A stretch of 64,000 nt of DNA from Billgrantia antri. Its GTDB lineage: Bacteria; Pseudomonadota; Gammaproteobacteria; Pseudomonadales; Halomonadaceae. Positions within the stretch are counted from its first letter, which is position 1, and every line of letters starts with the position of its first letter. The translations under genes were made by a program, and so were the position numbers. Shown here piece after piece: positions 47,290 through 56,353 of this stretch. A model generated the notes under the pieces. It did no database searches. It was given only the letters and a program-made list of their open reading frames with translations, and was not told the origin of the DNA. The DNA lies in the NCBI RefSeq assembly GCF_019430905.1, contig NZ_JAHYCA010000003.1, forward strand, positions 310,001 to 374,000, in the 5' to 3' direction.

Positions 47290-48687
47290 ATGAGCGAAGC
47301 AGCGGTATCGACCAACACGCATCAGACACGCTGGCAGCAGACGCTGCGGCATGTCCGTGCGCGCGTGGAGTCGGTGCCGGGCTATCGCACCAGCGGCCGT
47401 GTACTGCGCGCGACCGGGATGGTGATCGAGGCCGTCGGCCTGCGCGTGGCCCTGGGTAATGCCTGCCGTATCGAACTGCTCTCGCCCGGCGGTAGCGAGC
47501 CACCCCGTTTCGCCGAGGCCGAGGTGGTCGGCTTCAACGGCGAGCGCCTGCTATTGATGCCGCTCACAGAGATAGCTGGCCTGATGCCTGGCGCTCGGGT
47601 CTTCCCGCTGGGCGATGGCCCGGATCATGCAGCCCGCCGCTTCCCCCTCGGCGAGTCGCTGTTGGGTCGCGTAGTGGATGGCAATGGCGACCCACTGGAC
47701 GGTCTCGGCCCCCTGGACGGCGCGCCCCGTTCCCCGCTTTCCACCCCACCGCTCAATCCGCTCAAGCGAGCACCGATCGACGAACAGATCGATGTCGGCA
47801 TTCGCGCCATCAATGCCCTGCTAAGCGTCGGCCGCGGGCAGCGCATGGGGTTGTTTGCCGGCTCCGGCGTGGGCAAGTCGGTTCTGCTCGGCATGATGGC
47901 TCGCTATACCGGTGCCGACGTCATTGTCGTGGGCCTGATCGGTGAGCGCGGCCGCGAGGTGCAGGACTTCATCGACAACATTCTGGGCTCCGAGGGGCGT
48001 CGCCGAGCCGTAGTGGTGGCGGCGCCGGCCGACACCTCACCGCTACAGCGTCTGCAGGGCGCCGCCTATGCGACGCGCCTGGCGGAAGGCTTTCGCGACC
48101 AGGGCAAGAACGTCCTGCTGATCATGGATTCCCTGACCCGCTACGCCATGGCCCAGCGCGAGATCGCCCTGGCTATCGGCGAACCCCCGGCGACCAAGGG
48201 CTATCCGCCCTCGGTCTTCGCCAAGATTCCCAGCCTGGTGGAGCGTGCCGGCAACGCCGAACGCGGTCGCGGCTCGATCACTGCCTTCTACACCGTACTC
48301 ACCGAAGGCGATGATCAACAGGATCCAATCGCCGACTCCGCGCGAGCCATTCTCGATGGCCACATCGTGCTGTCGCGGACCCTGGCCGAGGCCGGCCACT
48401 ACCCGGCCATCGACATCGAGGCTTCGATCAGCCGCGTGATGACACACATCATCGACGACCAGCAGTTGTCCATGACCCAGGCGTTCAAGCGCCTCTTCTC
48501 GCGCTATCAGCGCAACCGCGACCTGATCAGCGTGGGCGCCTACAGCCCCGGCCACGACCCACAGCTGGACGAAGCCGTTCAGCGCTACCCGCAGCTGGAG
48601 CATTTTCTCCAGCAGGGGATGCAGGAAAATGCCTCGATCGAGGCCTCTCGACAGGTTCTTGCTGAGACCCTAGGAGTCAGGCAATGA
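47290..48687 (+). CDS. fliI: Flagellar export ATPase FliI
   Basis: A 465-residue F1-like ATPase. Walker A is in [19 protein letters not shown] (about residue 195-213), Walker B in [18 protein letters not shown], and the ATPase signature [23 protein letters not shown] follows. It powers early steps of flagellar protein export. It starts nine bases after fliH and overlaps fliJ by four bases. Confidence 0.98.
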   Translation: MSEAAVSTNTHQTRWQQTLRHVRARVESVPGYRTSGRVLRATGMVIEAVGLRVALGNACRIELLSPGGSEPPRFAEAEVVGFNGERLLLMPLTEIAGLMPGARVFPLGDGPDHAARRFPLGESLLGRVVDGNGDPLDGLGPLDGAPRSPLSTPPLNPLKRAPIDEQIDVGIRAINALLSVGRGQRMGLFAGSGVGKSVLLGMMARYTGADVIVVGLIGERGREVQDFIDNILGSEGRRRAVVVAAPADTSPLQRLQGAAYATRLAEGFRDQGKNVLLIMDSLTRYAMAQREIALAIGEPPATKGYPPSVFAKIPSLVERAGNAERGRGSITAFYTVLTEGDDQQDPIADSARAILDGHIVLSRTLAEAGHYPAIDIEASISRVMTHIIDDQQLSMTQAFKRLFSRYQRNRDLISVGAYSPGHDPQLDEAVQRYPQLEHFLQQGMQENASIEASRQVLAETLGVRQ

Positions 48688-49139
48688 GTGCACCGTCACA
48701 GCTCGCCATGCTGAGTGAACTGGCTCGTGATGCTCGCAATCAGGCCGGCCGCCTGCTGGCAGGTGAACGACAGAGCGAACGCCAAGTGGCCGCCCAACTG
48801 GAGTCGCTCAATCGCTATCGCCTCGAGTATGCCGAGCGCTTGCAACAGGCCATGCGTGAAGGTATCGATCCAGCCAGCATGCACAATTACCAGCAGTTTC
48901 TGGCGTCGCTGGATGCCGCGCTACAGCGGGCTAGAAAGGCGCTCGATGCACAGCAGCAGCGCGTCGAGCAGACTCAGCAACAGTGGCAGCAGGAACAGAA
49001 GCGACTCTCGGCCTATGACACCCTGGTGTCTCGCCGCGACGCCGAGCGGCAGCGCCAAGAGGATCGCCGCGAACAACGTATCAGCGACGAAATGGCGACC
49101 GGACGGCTACTGCGTCAGCGTGCCGGATACGCATCGTGA
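48684..49139 (+). CDS. fliJ: Flagellar export protein FliJ
   Basis: A 151-residue coiled-coil protein, Gln/Arg-rich, of typical FliJ size ([38 protein letters not shown]). It forms the central stalk of the FliI ring and links it to FlhA. Sequence identity in this family is low; the position between fliI and fliK settles the call. Confidence 0.93.
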   Translation: MSAPSQLAMLSELARDARNQAGRLLAGERQSERQVAAQLESLNRYRLEYAERLQQAMREGIDPASMHNYQQFLASLDAALQRARKALDAQQQRVEQTQQQWQQEQKRLSAYDTLVSRRDAERQRQEDRREQRISDEMATGRLLRQRAGYAS

Positions 49140-49158
49140 TCCGGCAAAGGAGATAACC

Positions 49159-50430
49159 ATGAACATCCAGATGATTCTGTCCACCCTGCCGACGCCACTC
49201 TCCGGCCAGCCGGAGGCAAACGCCGAGCCAGGACAGTTCGCGCTGGCCCTGAGCCAAGCGACTCAGGGCCCCCAGACGAATGGCGCAGCTCTGCCCATCT
49301 CGCTAAAGGCCTTGCCGGGACAAGGACTGCCCCAGACCATGGCGGCACGGGAGGCACTCCTACAGGCCCTGAGTGCCCATGTGAATCAGCAACCAGAAGG
49401 CAAAGCCGAAGCTGTCCTTCCCAACGCCGAGCTGAGTGAAATCATGACTCGGCTAGCCCTGATCGATGACAGTTACCAGCAGACACCGCCGACCATGGGC
49501 ACTCTGCAACCGCTGCCCGATCAGGAAGCGTTGCTTCCCACCGCTGAGGCGGGCGTCGAGCTCGACGAGCAGCCCCAGACAGCCGCTCTGGTAGCGGCTG
49601 TCGTCGCCGAAACCCAGCGCCCTGGCACGACTATTCCCGAGCAGAAGCCGCTGGGCGAAGCCACCGCACAAGCCGTCAAGCCGGCCGCGCTCACCCCAGC
49701 CACCTCTGGTCACTCCGTGACGGCTGCGCCGGTGGCGGTCGCCTCACAGGATGTCGACGGTGACGCTGCGGCGCCGGCTCGACCGGTCGACTTCGCCAAT
49801 GTCACGGTCAAGGCAACGGCGCCACAGCCGGGCACCGAGCCGCGTGCCGTAGCCCCCGAGACACGGCCTGGTGGCTTCGTGCCGGAGTCCGCTCCGATGT
49901 CTCCGGCTTCCGCCAGCCCGGCGGCGCCAGCCAGTGCATCGGCCCAGGCCGCTACACTCGCCACCCCATTCACTCAGGCCAGCCTTGCCGCGCCTCTCCA
50001 GAGCCCGGCCTGGCCCTCACAGTTGGGGCAACAGTTGGTGCAGTTCGCGCGTCAAGGCGGTGAGCAGCAGATCGAGATGCGTTTGAACCCAGCCGATCTC
50101 GGCCCGCTATCCGTGACGCTGAAAATGACTGAGCAAGGCGCCCAGGCTCAGTTCCTTTCCGCGCATGCCCAGGTACGACAAGTGCTCGAACAGGCCATCC
50201 CACAGTTACGAGAGGCACTGGCTGAACAGGGCATCAGTCTCGGCGAGGCATCAGTGGGTGAGCAACGCCAACAGAATGCCCAGGCCTTTGCGGGCCAGGA
50301 CGATAAGCGTGGCCCGGCAGCACAGGCTCCCAACGAAGGCGACCTGGCACTGTCGGGTGCCGAGGAACTTGGCGTAACGCCCTCCTCCACTACGCTTTCG
50401 CTGGATGGCCGCGTGAACCTCTACGCTTGA
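49159..50430 (+). CDS. fliK: Flagellar hook-length control protein FliK
   Basis: 423 residues from ATG 49159 with an AAAGGAGAT ribosome site; the open frame extends further upstream but overlaps fliJ. The first 280 residues are Ala/Pro/Thr/Gln-rich and probably disordered, acting as the ruler. The C-terminal Flg_hook domain is clear (QQIEMRLNPADLGPLSVTLKMTEQGAQAQF and the following helix). It stops hook growth by contacting FlhB. A second FliK-like protein lies at 16981. Confidence 0.95.
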   Translation: MNIQMILSTLPTPLSGQPEANAEPGQFALALSQATQGPQTNGAALPISLKALPGQGLPQTMAAREALLQALSAHVNQQPEGKAEAVLPNAELSEIMTRLALIDDSYQQTPPTMGTLQPLPDQEALLPTAEAGVELDEQPQTAALVAAVVAETQRPGTTIPEQKPLGEATAQAVKPAALTPATSGHSVTAAPVAVASQDVDGDAAAPARPVDFANVTVKATAPQPGTEPRAVAPETRPGGFVPESAPMSPASASPAAPASASAQAATLATPFTQASLAAPLQSPAWPSQLGQQLVQFARQGGEQQIEMRLNPADLGPLSVTLKMTEQGAQAQFLSAHAQVRQVLEQAIPQLREALAEQGISLGEASVGEQRQQNAQAFAGQDDKRGPAAQAPNEGDLALSGAEELGVTPSSTTLSLDGRVNLYA

Positions 50431-50541
50431 GACAAAAAGCCAAGATAGGCCCTTTCGCGCGGCCTGTTCCTGTCATCAGGGGGCGCGCACCTTCGGCATA
50501 CTCTCCTCAACGGCTAGACCAACATCGATAAAGGCAAGGCA

Positions 50542-51018
50542 ATGGCGAAATCGACGGGTGGCTCCTCCAAGCTCCTGTGGTTGATGATACTGCTGGTACT
50601 GCTCTCCACGGCAGCTGCCGGAGCAGCCATCTACATGGTCATGAACGACCGCAACGGCGAAGATGAGGCCAACCTGCAGACTCAGCAGATCGAGCGTCAG
50701 GCCCCCATCTTCGTCAAGATCGACCCCTTTACGGTCAATCTGGCTGACGACAATTTCGGTTCGCGTCTGCTGTATACCGGCATCTCACTGAAAGTCGGCA
50801 ACGATGAGACACGCGAGATCCTGGACGAGCATATGCCGCAAGTGCGCAGCCGGTTGTTGATGTTGTTCTCCGGCAAGCAGGCAAGCGAGCTGACCACGCA
50901 GAGCGGCAAGCGTCGCCTGAGCGAAGAGGTCGTGGCCGTGCTGTCCGAGCCGCTGACCGAGCCCCAGCCCGCCCTGGAGATCCAGGATGTGCTGTTCACC
51001 GAGTTCATCGTGCAATAA
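50542..51018 (+). CDS. fliL: Flagellar basal-body protein FliL
   Basis: A 158-residue protein with a short cytoplasmic tail, one membrane helix (about 12-34), and a periplasmic domain with FVKIDPFTVNLADDNFGSRLLYTGISLKV and the C-terminal LFTEFIVQ end of FliL. It supports stator function. The 111-base gap after fliK is the largest in the operon and might hold an internal promoter, though I see no clear elements. Confidence 0.96.
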   Translation: MAKSTGGSSKLLWLMILLVLLSTAAAGAAIYMVMNDRNGEDEANLQTQQIERQAPIFVKIDPFTVNLADDNFGSRLLYTGISLKVGNDETREILDEHMPQVRSRLLMLFSGKQASELTTQSGKRRLSEEVVAVLSEPLTEPQPALEIQDVLFTEFIVQ

Positions 51019-51035
51019 CGGGTGCCCTGGCCACC

Positions 51036-52082
51036 ATGTCCCAAGACGATCTGCTGTCACAGGATGAAATCGACGCCCTGCTCAAGGGCGTCAGCGGCGA
51101 CGACGAGCCCGATGCGCGAAGCGACGGCGACTCTCGCGTACGTCCTTATGACCCGGCGACCCAGCACCGCGTGATTCGCGAGCGCCTGCAGGCGCTGGAC
51201 ATCATCAACGAACGCTTCGCGCGGCACTTTCGCATGGGGCTGTTCAACCTTCTGCGCCGTAGCGCCGACATCACCGTCGACTCGGTACGCTACCTGAGCT
51301 ACAGCGAGTTCTCTCGCAACGTTCCGGTGCCGACCAACATCAACATCATCGGCATGAAACCGCTGCGCGGGTCGGCGTTGATCGTGTTCCCGCCCAACCT
51401 GGTCTTCATGGTGGTGGACAACCTGTTCGGCGGTGATGGACGCTTTCTGACCAAGTCGGAAGGACGCGAGTTCACCAACACCGAGCAGCGCATCATCCAG
51501 CGACTGCTGCAGTTGGCCATCGACGCCTACGAGGAGTCGTGGAAGTCGGTCTATCCCCTGCAGATCAGCTATCTGCGCTCGGAGATGCAGTCGAAGTTCG
51601 CCAACATTACCAACTCGCCCAACGAGATCGTGGTGAACACGAACTTCAACATCGAGGTCGGCAACCTCTCCAGCAGCTTTCAGATCTGCATCCCTTACCT
51701 GATGGTCGAGCCCCTGCGCGACCTGCTGGCCAATCCGCTCAGCGATGGTCACCACGACCAGGACGGTTCCTGGACGAAGCGCATGGCAGGCGAACTGCGT
51801 CGCTCCGAAGTGGAGTTGATCGCCAACTTTGCCGACGTGCCCACCCGCATTGCCCATGTCATGGCACTCAAAGTGGGTGACGTTCTCCCTCTCGAGCTAC
51901 CCGAGACGGTCACCGCCAGCGTCGATGGCGTGCCGGTGATGGAGTGCGACTACGGTAGCCAGCACGAGCAACGCGCGCTGCGTGTTATCCGCATCATCGA
52001 TCATGGTGCACAGAACCCGGTGTCGAAGGACGCCTTCATCAAGGGCGCAGCGCCTCAAGCCAAGGACTTCAAGCATGACTGA
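51036..52082 (+). CDS. fliM: Flagellar motor switch protein FliM
   Basis: A 348-residue protein. The N-terminal LLSQDEIDALLKG (6-18) is the CheY-P-binding peptide. The middle domain (RHFRMGLFNLLRRSADI, PLRGSALIVFPPNLVFMVVDNLFGG) contacts FliG and the C-terminal SpoA domain contacts FliN. It is the receiver of the chemotaxis signal in the C ring. It overlaps fliN by eight bases. Confidence 0.98.
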   Translation: MSQDDLLSQDEIDALLKGVSGDDEPDARSDGDSRVRPYDPATQHRVIRERLQALDIINERFARHFRMGLFNLLRRSADITVDSVRYLSYSEFSRNVPVPTNINIIGMKPLRGSALIVFPPNLVFMVVDNLFGGDGRFLTKSEGREFTNTEQRIIQRLLQLAIDAYEESWKSVYPLQISYLRSEMQSKFANITNSPNEIVVNTNFNIEVGNLSSSFQICIPYLMVEPLRDLLANPLSDGHHDQDGSWTKRMAGELRRSEVELIANFADVPTRIAHVMALKVGDVLPLELPETVTASVDGVPVMECDYGSQHEQRALRVIRIIDHGAQNPVSKDAFIKGAAPQAKDFKHD

Positions 52083-52647
52083 TCCCAAGAAACCCGATCA
52101 GAACGTTTCCGACGACGACTGGGCATCCGCGATGTCCGAGCAGGAAGGAAACGAGCCCGCGGCCGATGACGATCCGTGGGCAGAAGCCATGGCCGAGCAG
52201 GAGGCGGCCGAAGCCGCCGCCGGTGCCGAGGACGACCCTTGGGCGGAAGCACTAGCCGAGCAGGAAGCGGCCGAAGCCGAGGCCGACGAAGCGCCGGCAG
52301 CATCCAGTGCGCCCCCTTCTGCCCCTCAGTCCGCCGGTGACCGTGTATTCCGCCCGCTCGACAAGGGCAAGGAAGGCGGTGCAGCCCGTGATCTCGAAAT
52401 GATCATGGATATTCCGGTCAAACTGACCGTGGAACTGGGCCGCACCAAGCTAACCATCAAACAACTGCTGGAACTGACCCAGGGCTCCGTCGTCGAGCTC
52501 GACGGCCTGGCCGGCGAGCCGATGGACATCCTCATCAATGGCTACCTGATCGCCCAGGGTGAAGTCGTCGTGGTCGACGACAAGTACGGCATCCGCATCA
52601 CCGAGATCATCACCCCCTCCGAGCGGGTACAGAAACTCAACCGATGA
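52075..52647 (+). CDS. fliN: Flagellar motor switch protein FliN, with acidic repeat extension
   Basis: 190 residues from ATG 52075, about 50 longer than E. coli FliN. Residues 10-70 contain three tandem copies of a DDPWAEAMAEQEAAEA-like unit (the first reads DDDWASAMSEQEG). The C-terminal SpoA domain (IPVKLTVELGRTKLTIKQLLELTQGSVVELD, DKYGIRITEI) is standard. It forms the base of the C ring and docks FliH. The repeated unit probably derives from the short WaxAM motif normally present once in FliN. Confidence 0.97.
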   Translation: MTDPKKPDQNVSDDDWASAMSEQEGNEPAADDDPWAEAMAEQEAAEAAAGAEDDPWAEALAEQEAAEAEADEAPAASSAPPSAPQSAGDRVFRPLDKGKEGGAARDLEMIMDIPVKLTVELGRTKLTIKQLLELTQGSVVELDGLAGEPMDILINGYLIAQGEVVVVDDKYGIRITEIITPSERVQKLNR

Positions 52648-53069
52648 GCAACACCACCTCTTCCGCAACCGCGTCTCTCACCGGCGGTGGCGATGCCCTG
52701 GTCGGCATGGCCACCCTCGGCAAGACCGCCGCAGCGCTGGCCCTGGTCATCGCCATCATCTTGGTCTGCACGGCGCTCCTGCGTCGCTGGAACCCCCAAA
52801 AGCGCGCGGCCGGTGGCCACCTCCAGGTGATCGGCAGCGCCGCCCTGGGCAGCCGTGAGCGGGTGGTTATCGTTGAGATCGAAGGTACCTGGCTGGTGCT
52901 CGGCGTCGCTGGCGGTCAGGTCAACAAACTGCATGAACTTGCAGCTCCGGCCCGCCCCGCCAGCGGCACCACATCTTCGGCACCCGAGGGTGAGCGATTC
53001 GCCGCTCGCTTCGCACGCGCCCTCAAGCACAACGCCGGCCTGGGCGGCCGCGGGCGGGGAGATGCATGA
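52644..53069 (+). CDS. fliO: Flagellar export protein FliO
   Basis: A 141-residue protein with one membrane helix (about 30-50) and a cytoplasmic FliO domain ([40 protein letters not shown]). It helps FliP rings assemble and is not in the final structure. It overlaps fliN and fliP by four bases each. Confidence 0.93.
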   Translation: MSNTTSSATASLTGGGDALVGMATLGKTAAALALVIAIILVCTALLRRWNPQKRAAGGHLQVIGSAALGSRERVVIVEIEGTWLVLGVAGGQVNKLHELAAPARPASGTTSSAPEGERFAARFARALKHNAGLGGRGRGDA

Positions 53070-53827
53070 CCGCTCTTGCTCGCTCGCTGCGCCTGCTTGT
53101 CCTGGCTGTCTTGCTGGCCGTCGCGCTATTGCCATTGGCCGCTCATGCCCAGCAAATTCCCGGTATCGTCAGTCAGCCCCTGGAGAACGGCGGCCAGCAG
53201 TGGTCACTCTCGCTGCAGACCTTGCTGCTGCTCACCTCACTCGCGTTCCTGCCGGCGGCGCTGCTGATGATGACCAGCTTCACCCGGATCATCATCGTGC
53301 TCAGCCTGCTGCGCACCGCCATCGGCACCCAGGCCACGCCGCCCAATCAGGTGCTGCTCGGCCTGGCGCTATTTCTCACCTTTTTCGTCATGTCGCCGGT
53401 GTTCAGCCTGGTTTACGAAACCGCGTGGGTGCCGCTGAGTGCGGACGAGATCAACTTTGATGAATTCCTGCAACTGGCGCAGCAGCCCTTTCGCGAGTTC
53501 ATGCTGGCCCAGACCCGCGAACCCGACCTGGCTCTCTTTGCACGCCTGGCCGAAGTCGGTCCCATGCAGGGACCGGAGGACGTGCCGCTACGCATCCTGG
53601 TGCCATCCTTCGTCACCAGCGAGCTGAAGACGGCGTTCCAGATCGGCTTCACCATTTTCATCCCGTTCCTGATCATCGACCTGGTGGTGGCCAGTGTTCT
53701 CATGTCGCTGGGCATGATGATGGTGCCGCCGGCAACGATCTCGCTGCCGTTCAAGCTGATGCTGTTCGTGTTGGTGGACGGCTGGCAGTTGATCATCGGC
53801 TCACTGTCGGAAAGTTTCTTCATCTAA
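53066..53827 (+). CDS. fliP: Flagellar export gate protein FliP
   Basis: A 253-residue protein with a cleavable signal peptide (to about residue 28, [10 protein letters not shown]) and four membrane helices. Signatures are [26 protein letters not shown] and the C-terminal [26 protein letters not shown]. It is the pentameric core of the export gate with FliQ and FliR. Confidence 0.98.
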   Translation: MTALARSLRLLVLAVLLAVALLPLAAHAQQIPGIVSQPLENGGQQWSLSLQTLLLLTSLAFLPAALLMMTSFTRIIIVLSLLRTAIGTQATPPNQVLLGLALFLTFFVMSPVFSLVYETAWVPLSADEINFDEFLQLAQQPFREFMLAQTREPDLALFARLAEVGPMQGPEDVPLRILVPSFVTSELKTAFQIGFTIFIPFLIIDLVVASVLMSLGMMMVPPATISLPFKLMLFVLVDGWQLIIGSLSESFFI

Positions 53828-53836
53828 GGAGTCGCC

Positions 53837-54106
53837 ATGACACCGGAAATGGTCATGAGCATTGCCTACCAGGGGATGCGAGTCACGCTCTACCTGGCCG
53901 GACCGCTGCTGATCACCGCGCTGCTGACCGGCCTGATCGTCAGCCTTTTTCAGGCCGCAACCCAGATCAACGAAATGACGCTCTCCTTCATCCCCAAGAT
54001 ACTCGGGGTATTCAGCGTGCTGGTGCTTGCCGGCCCGTGGCTGATCAGCCTGATCGTCGACTTCACGCGCAACCTCTTCACCAGCATTCCCAGCATGCTG
54101 ATGTGA
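53837..54106 (+). CDS. fliQ: Flagellar export gate protein FliQ
   Basis: An 89-residue protein with two membrane helices (about 15-37 and 50-72) and the conserved FQAATQINEMTLSFIPKI loop. It forms the outer part of the FliPQR gate. Exact family length. AAGGAGT precedes its start. Confidence 0.97.
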   Translation: MTPEMVMSIAYQGMRVTLYLAGPLLITALLTGLIVSLFQAATQINEMTLSFIPKILGVFSVLVLAGPWLISLIVDFTRNLFTSIPSMLM

Positions 54107-54113
54107 GGCACGC

Positions 54114-54908
54114 ATGGTCGAGGTGACTTTCGACCAGCTACACGGCTGGCTCGTCATCCTGCTGTGGCCCTTCGTTCGGATCCTGGCCTTCTTTTCCGCC
54201 GCCCCGCTGTGGGGGCACTCCAGCGTACCCAGGCAAGCCAAGGTCGGTCTGGCCTTTCTGATCACCGTGGTGATTGCACCGGTGCTGCCACCCATGCCGG
54301 ACGTGCCGATCGTCTCCTGGGCAGGTCTTGGGCTGATGGTGGAACAGATGCTGATCGGCATCGCCATCGGTGTAGTGATGCACGTGACCTTTGCCGTGGT
54401 GCAAGCTGCCGGTGAGTTCATTGGCCTGCAGATGGGCCTGGCCTTCGCCACCTTCTTCGACGCCGGCAGCGGCACCAATACCATGATTCTCTCCCGGGTG
54501 CTCTACATGATCGCCCTGCTGCTCTTTCTCGCCCTGGGCGGCCACCTGATGATACTGGAAGCGCTAGTCACGAGCTTTCACGGACTGCCTGTCGGCATTG
54601 GTGCCTTCAACCCCGCTGCCTTCGAAATGCTGGTACGCTACGGCGGTACAATCTTCGTTGTCGGCATGTCATTGGCTCTGCCACTGGTCGGTTCCCTGCT
54701 AATCCTCAATCTGGCCATGGGCATCCTCAACCGTTCCGCCCCCCAACTCACGGTGTTCAACATCGGGTTTCCCATGACCCTTACCATCGGTCTCGTTCTG
54801 CTGATGGTGCTGATGACCGACCTTTCCGGCTTTCTTCAACAACTCTTCAGCCACGGTGTTCAGTTCCAATACCAACTCATCGAGAGCTTGGCACCGCTCG
54901 GTAACTGA
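54114..54908 (+). CDS. fliR: Flagellar export gate protein FliR
   Basis: A 264-residue protein with six membrane helices, the FVRILAFFSAAPLWG start and the GEFIGLQMGLAFATFFD motif of FliR. It closes the export gate spiral. It is the last gene of the fliF operon; flhB, which often follows, is not here and must be elsewhere. Confidence 0.97.
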   Translation: MVEVTFDQLHGWLVILLWPFVRILAFFSAAPLWGHSSVPRQAKVGLAFLITVVIAPVLPPMPDVPIVSWAGLGLMVEQMLIGIAIGVVMHVTFAVVQAAGEFIGLQMGLAFATFFDAGSGTNTMILSRVLYMIALLLFLALGGHLMILEALVTSFHGLPVGIGAFNPAAFEMLVRYGGTIFVVGMSLALPLVGSLLILNLAMGILNRSAPQLTVFNIGFPMTLTIGLVLLMVLMTDLSGFLQQLFSHGVQFQYQLIESLAPLGN

Positions 54909-54931
54909 CTAACGTCAACGGAGCATGTGCA

Positions 54932-54962
54932 CAAAAAAAACCGCTCCGGCGAACCGCAGCGG
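54932..54962 (-). terminator. Terminator of the flgK-flgL transcript
   Basis: Read on the minus strand: CCGCT-G-CGG, loop TTCG, CCG-G-AGCGG, then eight T. A stable tetraloop hairpin with a full U tract about 80 bases beyond the flgL stop. The T run is on the minus side only, so it ends flgL and not fliR. Confidence 0.88.
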
Positions 54963-55041
54963 TGAAAGAGATCACGCCTATGCCACCGACATGATCTGCA
55001 GGGAAAAGCGGGCATGCTATCTGCATGCCCAGGCATGACGG

Positions 55042-56334
55042 CTACAGGAAATTGAAGAGCGACAGGCCCTTCACATCGACAAAGGCCTTCTGCGCCGCCT
55101 GCAGCCCGACCTGGCGCAGGCTGTATTCAGAAATTGCCTCGTTGTAATCGAGATCGACCAGATCCGACAGCGTCTGCTCGTAGTTCATCATGCGATTGCT
55201 GCCCACCGCATCGACCACGTCGAGCTCGTTGAGCCGCGCGCCCATGGAAGCACGCACCGTGAGCACATTGTCGAGGCTGTTATCCAGCTCGCGCATGGCG
55301 GAGCTGAGCGTATTGCGGAAGTGGGCACGATTCTCATCGAGACCGGCCTGGTCCATCTCCAGCACGTCGATGGCATCTTTAAGCGATTTGAAGAGGTCCT
55401 GGTTGGCGTCACCGGCATTGGCCGGCCGCAGCTGAATCTGGTCACCATCGGCCGGTTCGCCATCGAGCGTGATGCTCACACCGCCGAAGCTGATGCTCTT
55501 GCCCGACACATAAGCCTCGTCATACATGTCGGTACCCGGGTTGTTCGGATCCTCCACCCGCACGCGCATCACGCCGGCATCGTCTTCGAAGCGAACAGTG
55601 AGGTTGTCGCCGAAGGCGGGATCCTCCGGATCGATACGGTCAGGGCCCTTGAACGTTACGGAGCCCGCATTGGCGTAGTAACCTTTGTCCGCCTGCACAC
55701 CCAGCGTATTGCCGGTACCGGGATCGCTGTCGCGTTCGGCACGGGCTACGTAGCCGGCCCCGGAGGGCACACTCTGAAAGATAGTCTTGCCGTTGTCCGC
55801 TACCGGCATCAGACGCGATGCATCTATGCGCTGTTCACGGATGTTTTCGTCACCGATGTAGGCAACGCCGGAAACACCCTGCCCCGTAGTACGAGCGAAG
55901 GGCGGCGAATCGTCCTGATAGCCGCCGAACAGGTAGCGTCCGTTACCATCGGTGGCATTGGCCTGACCGATCAACGTTTCATAAATGCCCTTCAGTTCGG
56001 ACGCCAGCGACTCGCGGTCGACATCACTCAGGGTATCGCTGGCAGCCTGTACCAGACGTGTCTTGGCACTCGTAACAGCGTCGCTGACGCTATTGAGAAC
56101 GCTTTCGGCCTGTGCCAGCGAGTTGCGCGCCGAAATCCGCGCATCGGCGTGCTGCTCGGTTACTGCCTTGGCTTGCGAGACGCCTACCGCACGAGAAGCC
56201 GCCTGGGGATCGTCGGAAGGGTTGACCACGCGGCGACCGCTGGCAATCTGTTGGCCTACCTTGAGGAAATCGCCCTGTTGACGATTCATGGACGAAACGC
56301 TTTGCTCGTACATGGTGACGGTGCTGATACGCAT
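55042..56334 (-). CDS. flgL: Hook-filament junction protein FlgL
   Basis: 430 residues from ATG 56334 (AAGGAGC eight bases upstream; a longer frame lacks a site). The N-terminal MRISTVTMYEQSVSSMNRQQGDFLKVGQQIASGRRV and the flagellin-like C-terminus (YNEAISEYSLRQVGLQAAQKAF) identify it. It joins hook and filament after FlgK. It lies 19 bases after flgK and ends at a strong terminator. Confidence 0.96.
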   Translation of the reverse strand: MRISTVTMYEQSVSSMNRQQGDFLKVGQQIASGRRVVNPSDDPQAASRAVGVSQAKAVTEQHADARISARNSLAQAESVLNSVSDAVTSAKTRLVQAASDTLSDVDRESLASELKGIYETLIGQANATDGNGRYLFGGYQDDSPPFARTTGQGVSGVAYIGDENIREQRIDASRLMPVADNGKTIFQSVPSGAGYVARAERDSDPGTGNTLGVQADKGYYANAGSVTFKGPDRIDPEDPAFGDNLTVRFEDDAGVMRVRVEDPNNPGTDMYDEAYVSGKSISFGGVSITLDGEPADGDQIQLRPANAGDANQDLFKSLKDAIDVLEMDQAGLDENRAHFRNTLSSAMRELDNSLDNVLTVRASMGARLNELDVVDAVGSNRMMNYEQTLSDLVDLDYNEAISEYSLRQVGLQAAQKAFVDVKGLSLFNFL

Positions 56335-56353
56335 CGCACTAAGCTCCTTCGAA

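Noticed and set aside
54941..54962. Hairpin as a terminator for fliR on the plus strand
   Set aside because: The T run follows the stem only when read on the minus strand. On the plus strand the A run precedes the stem.
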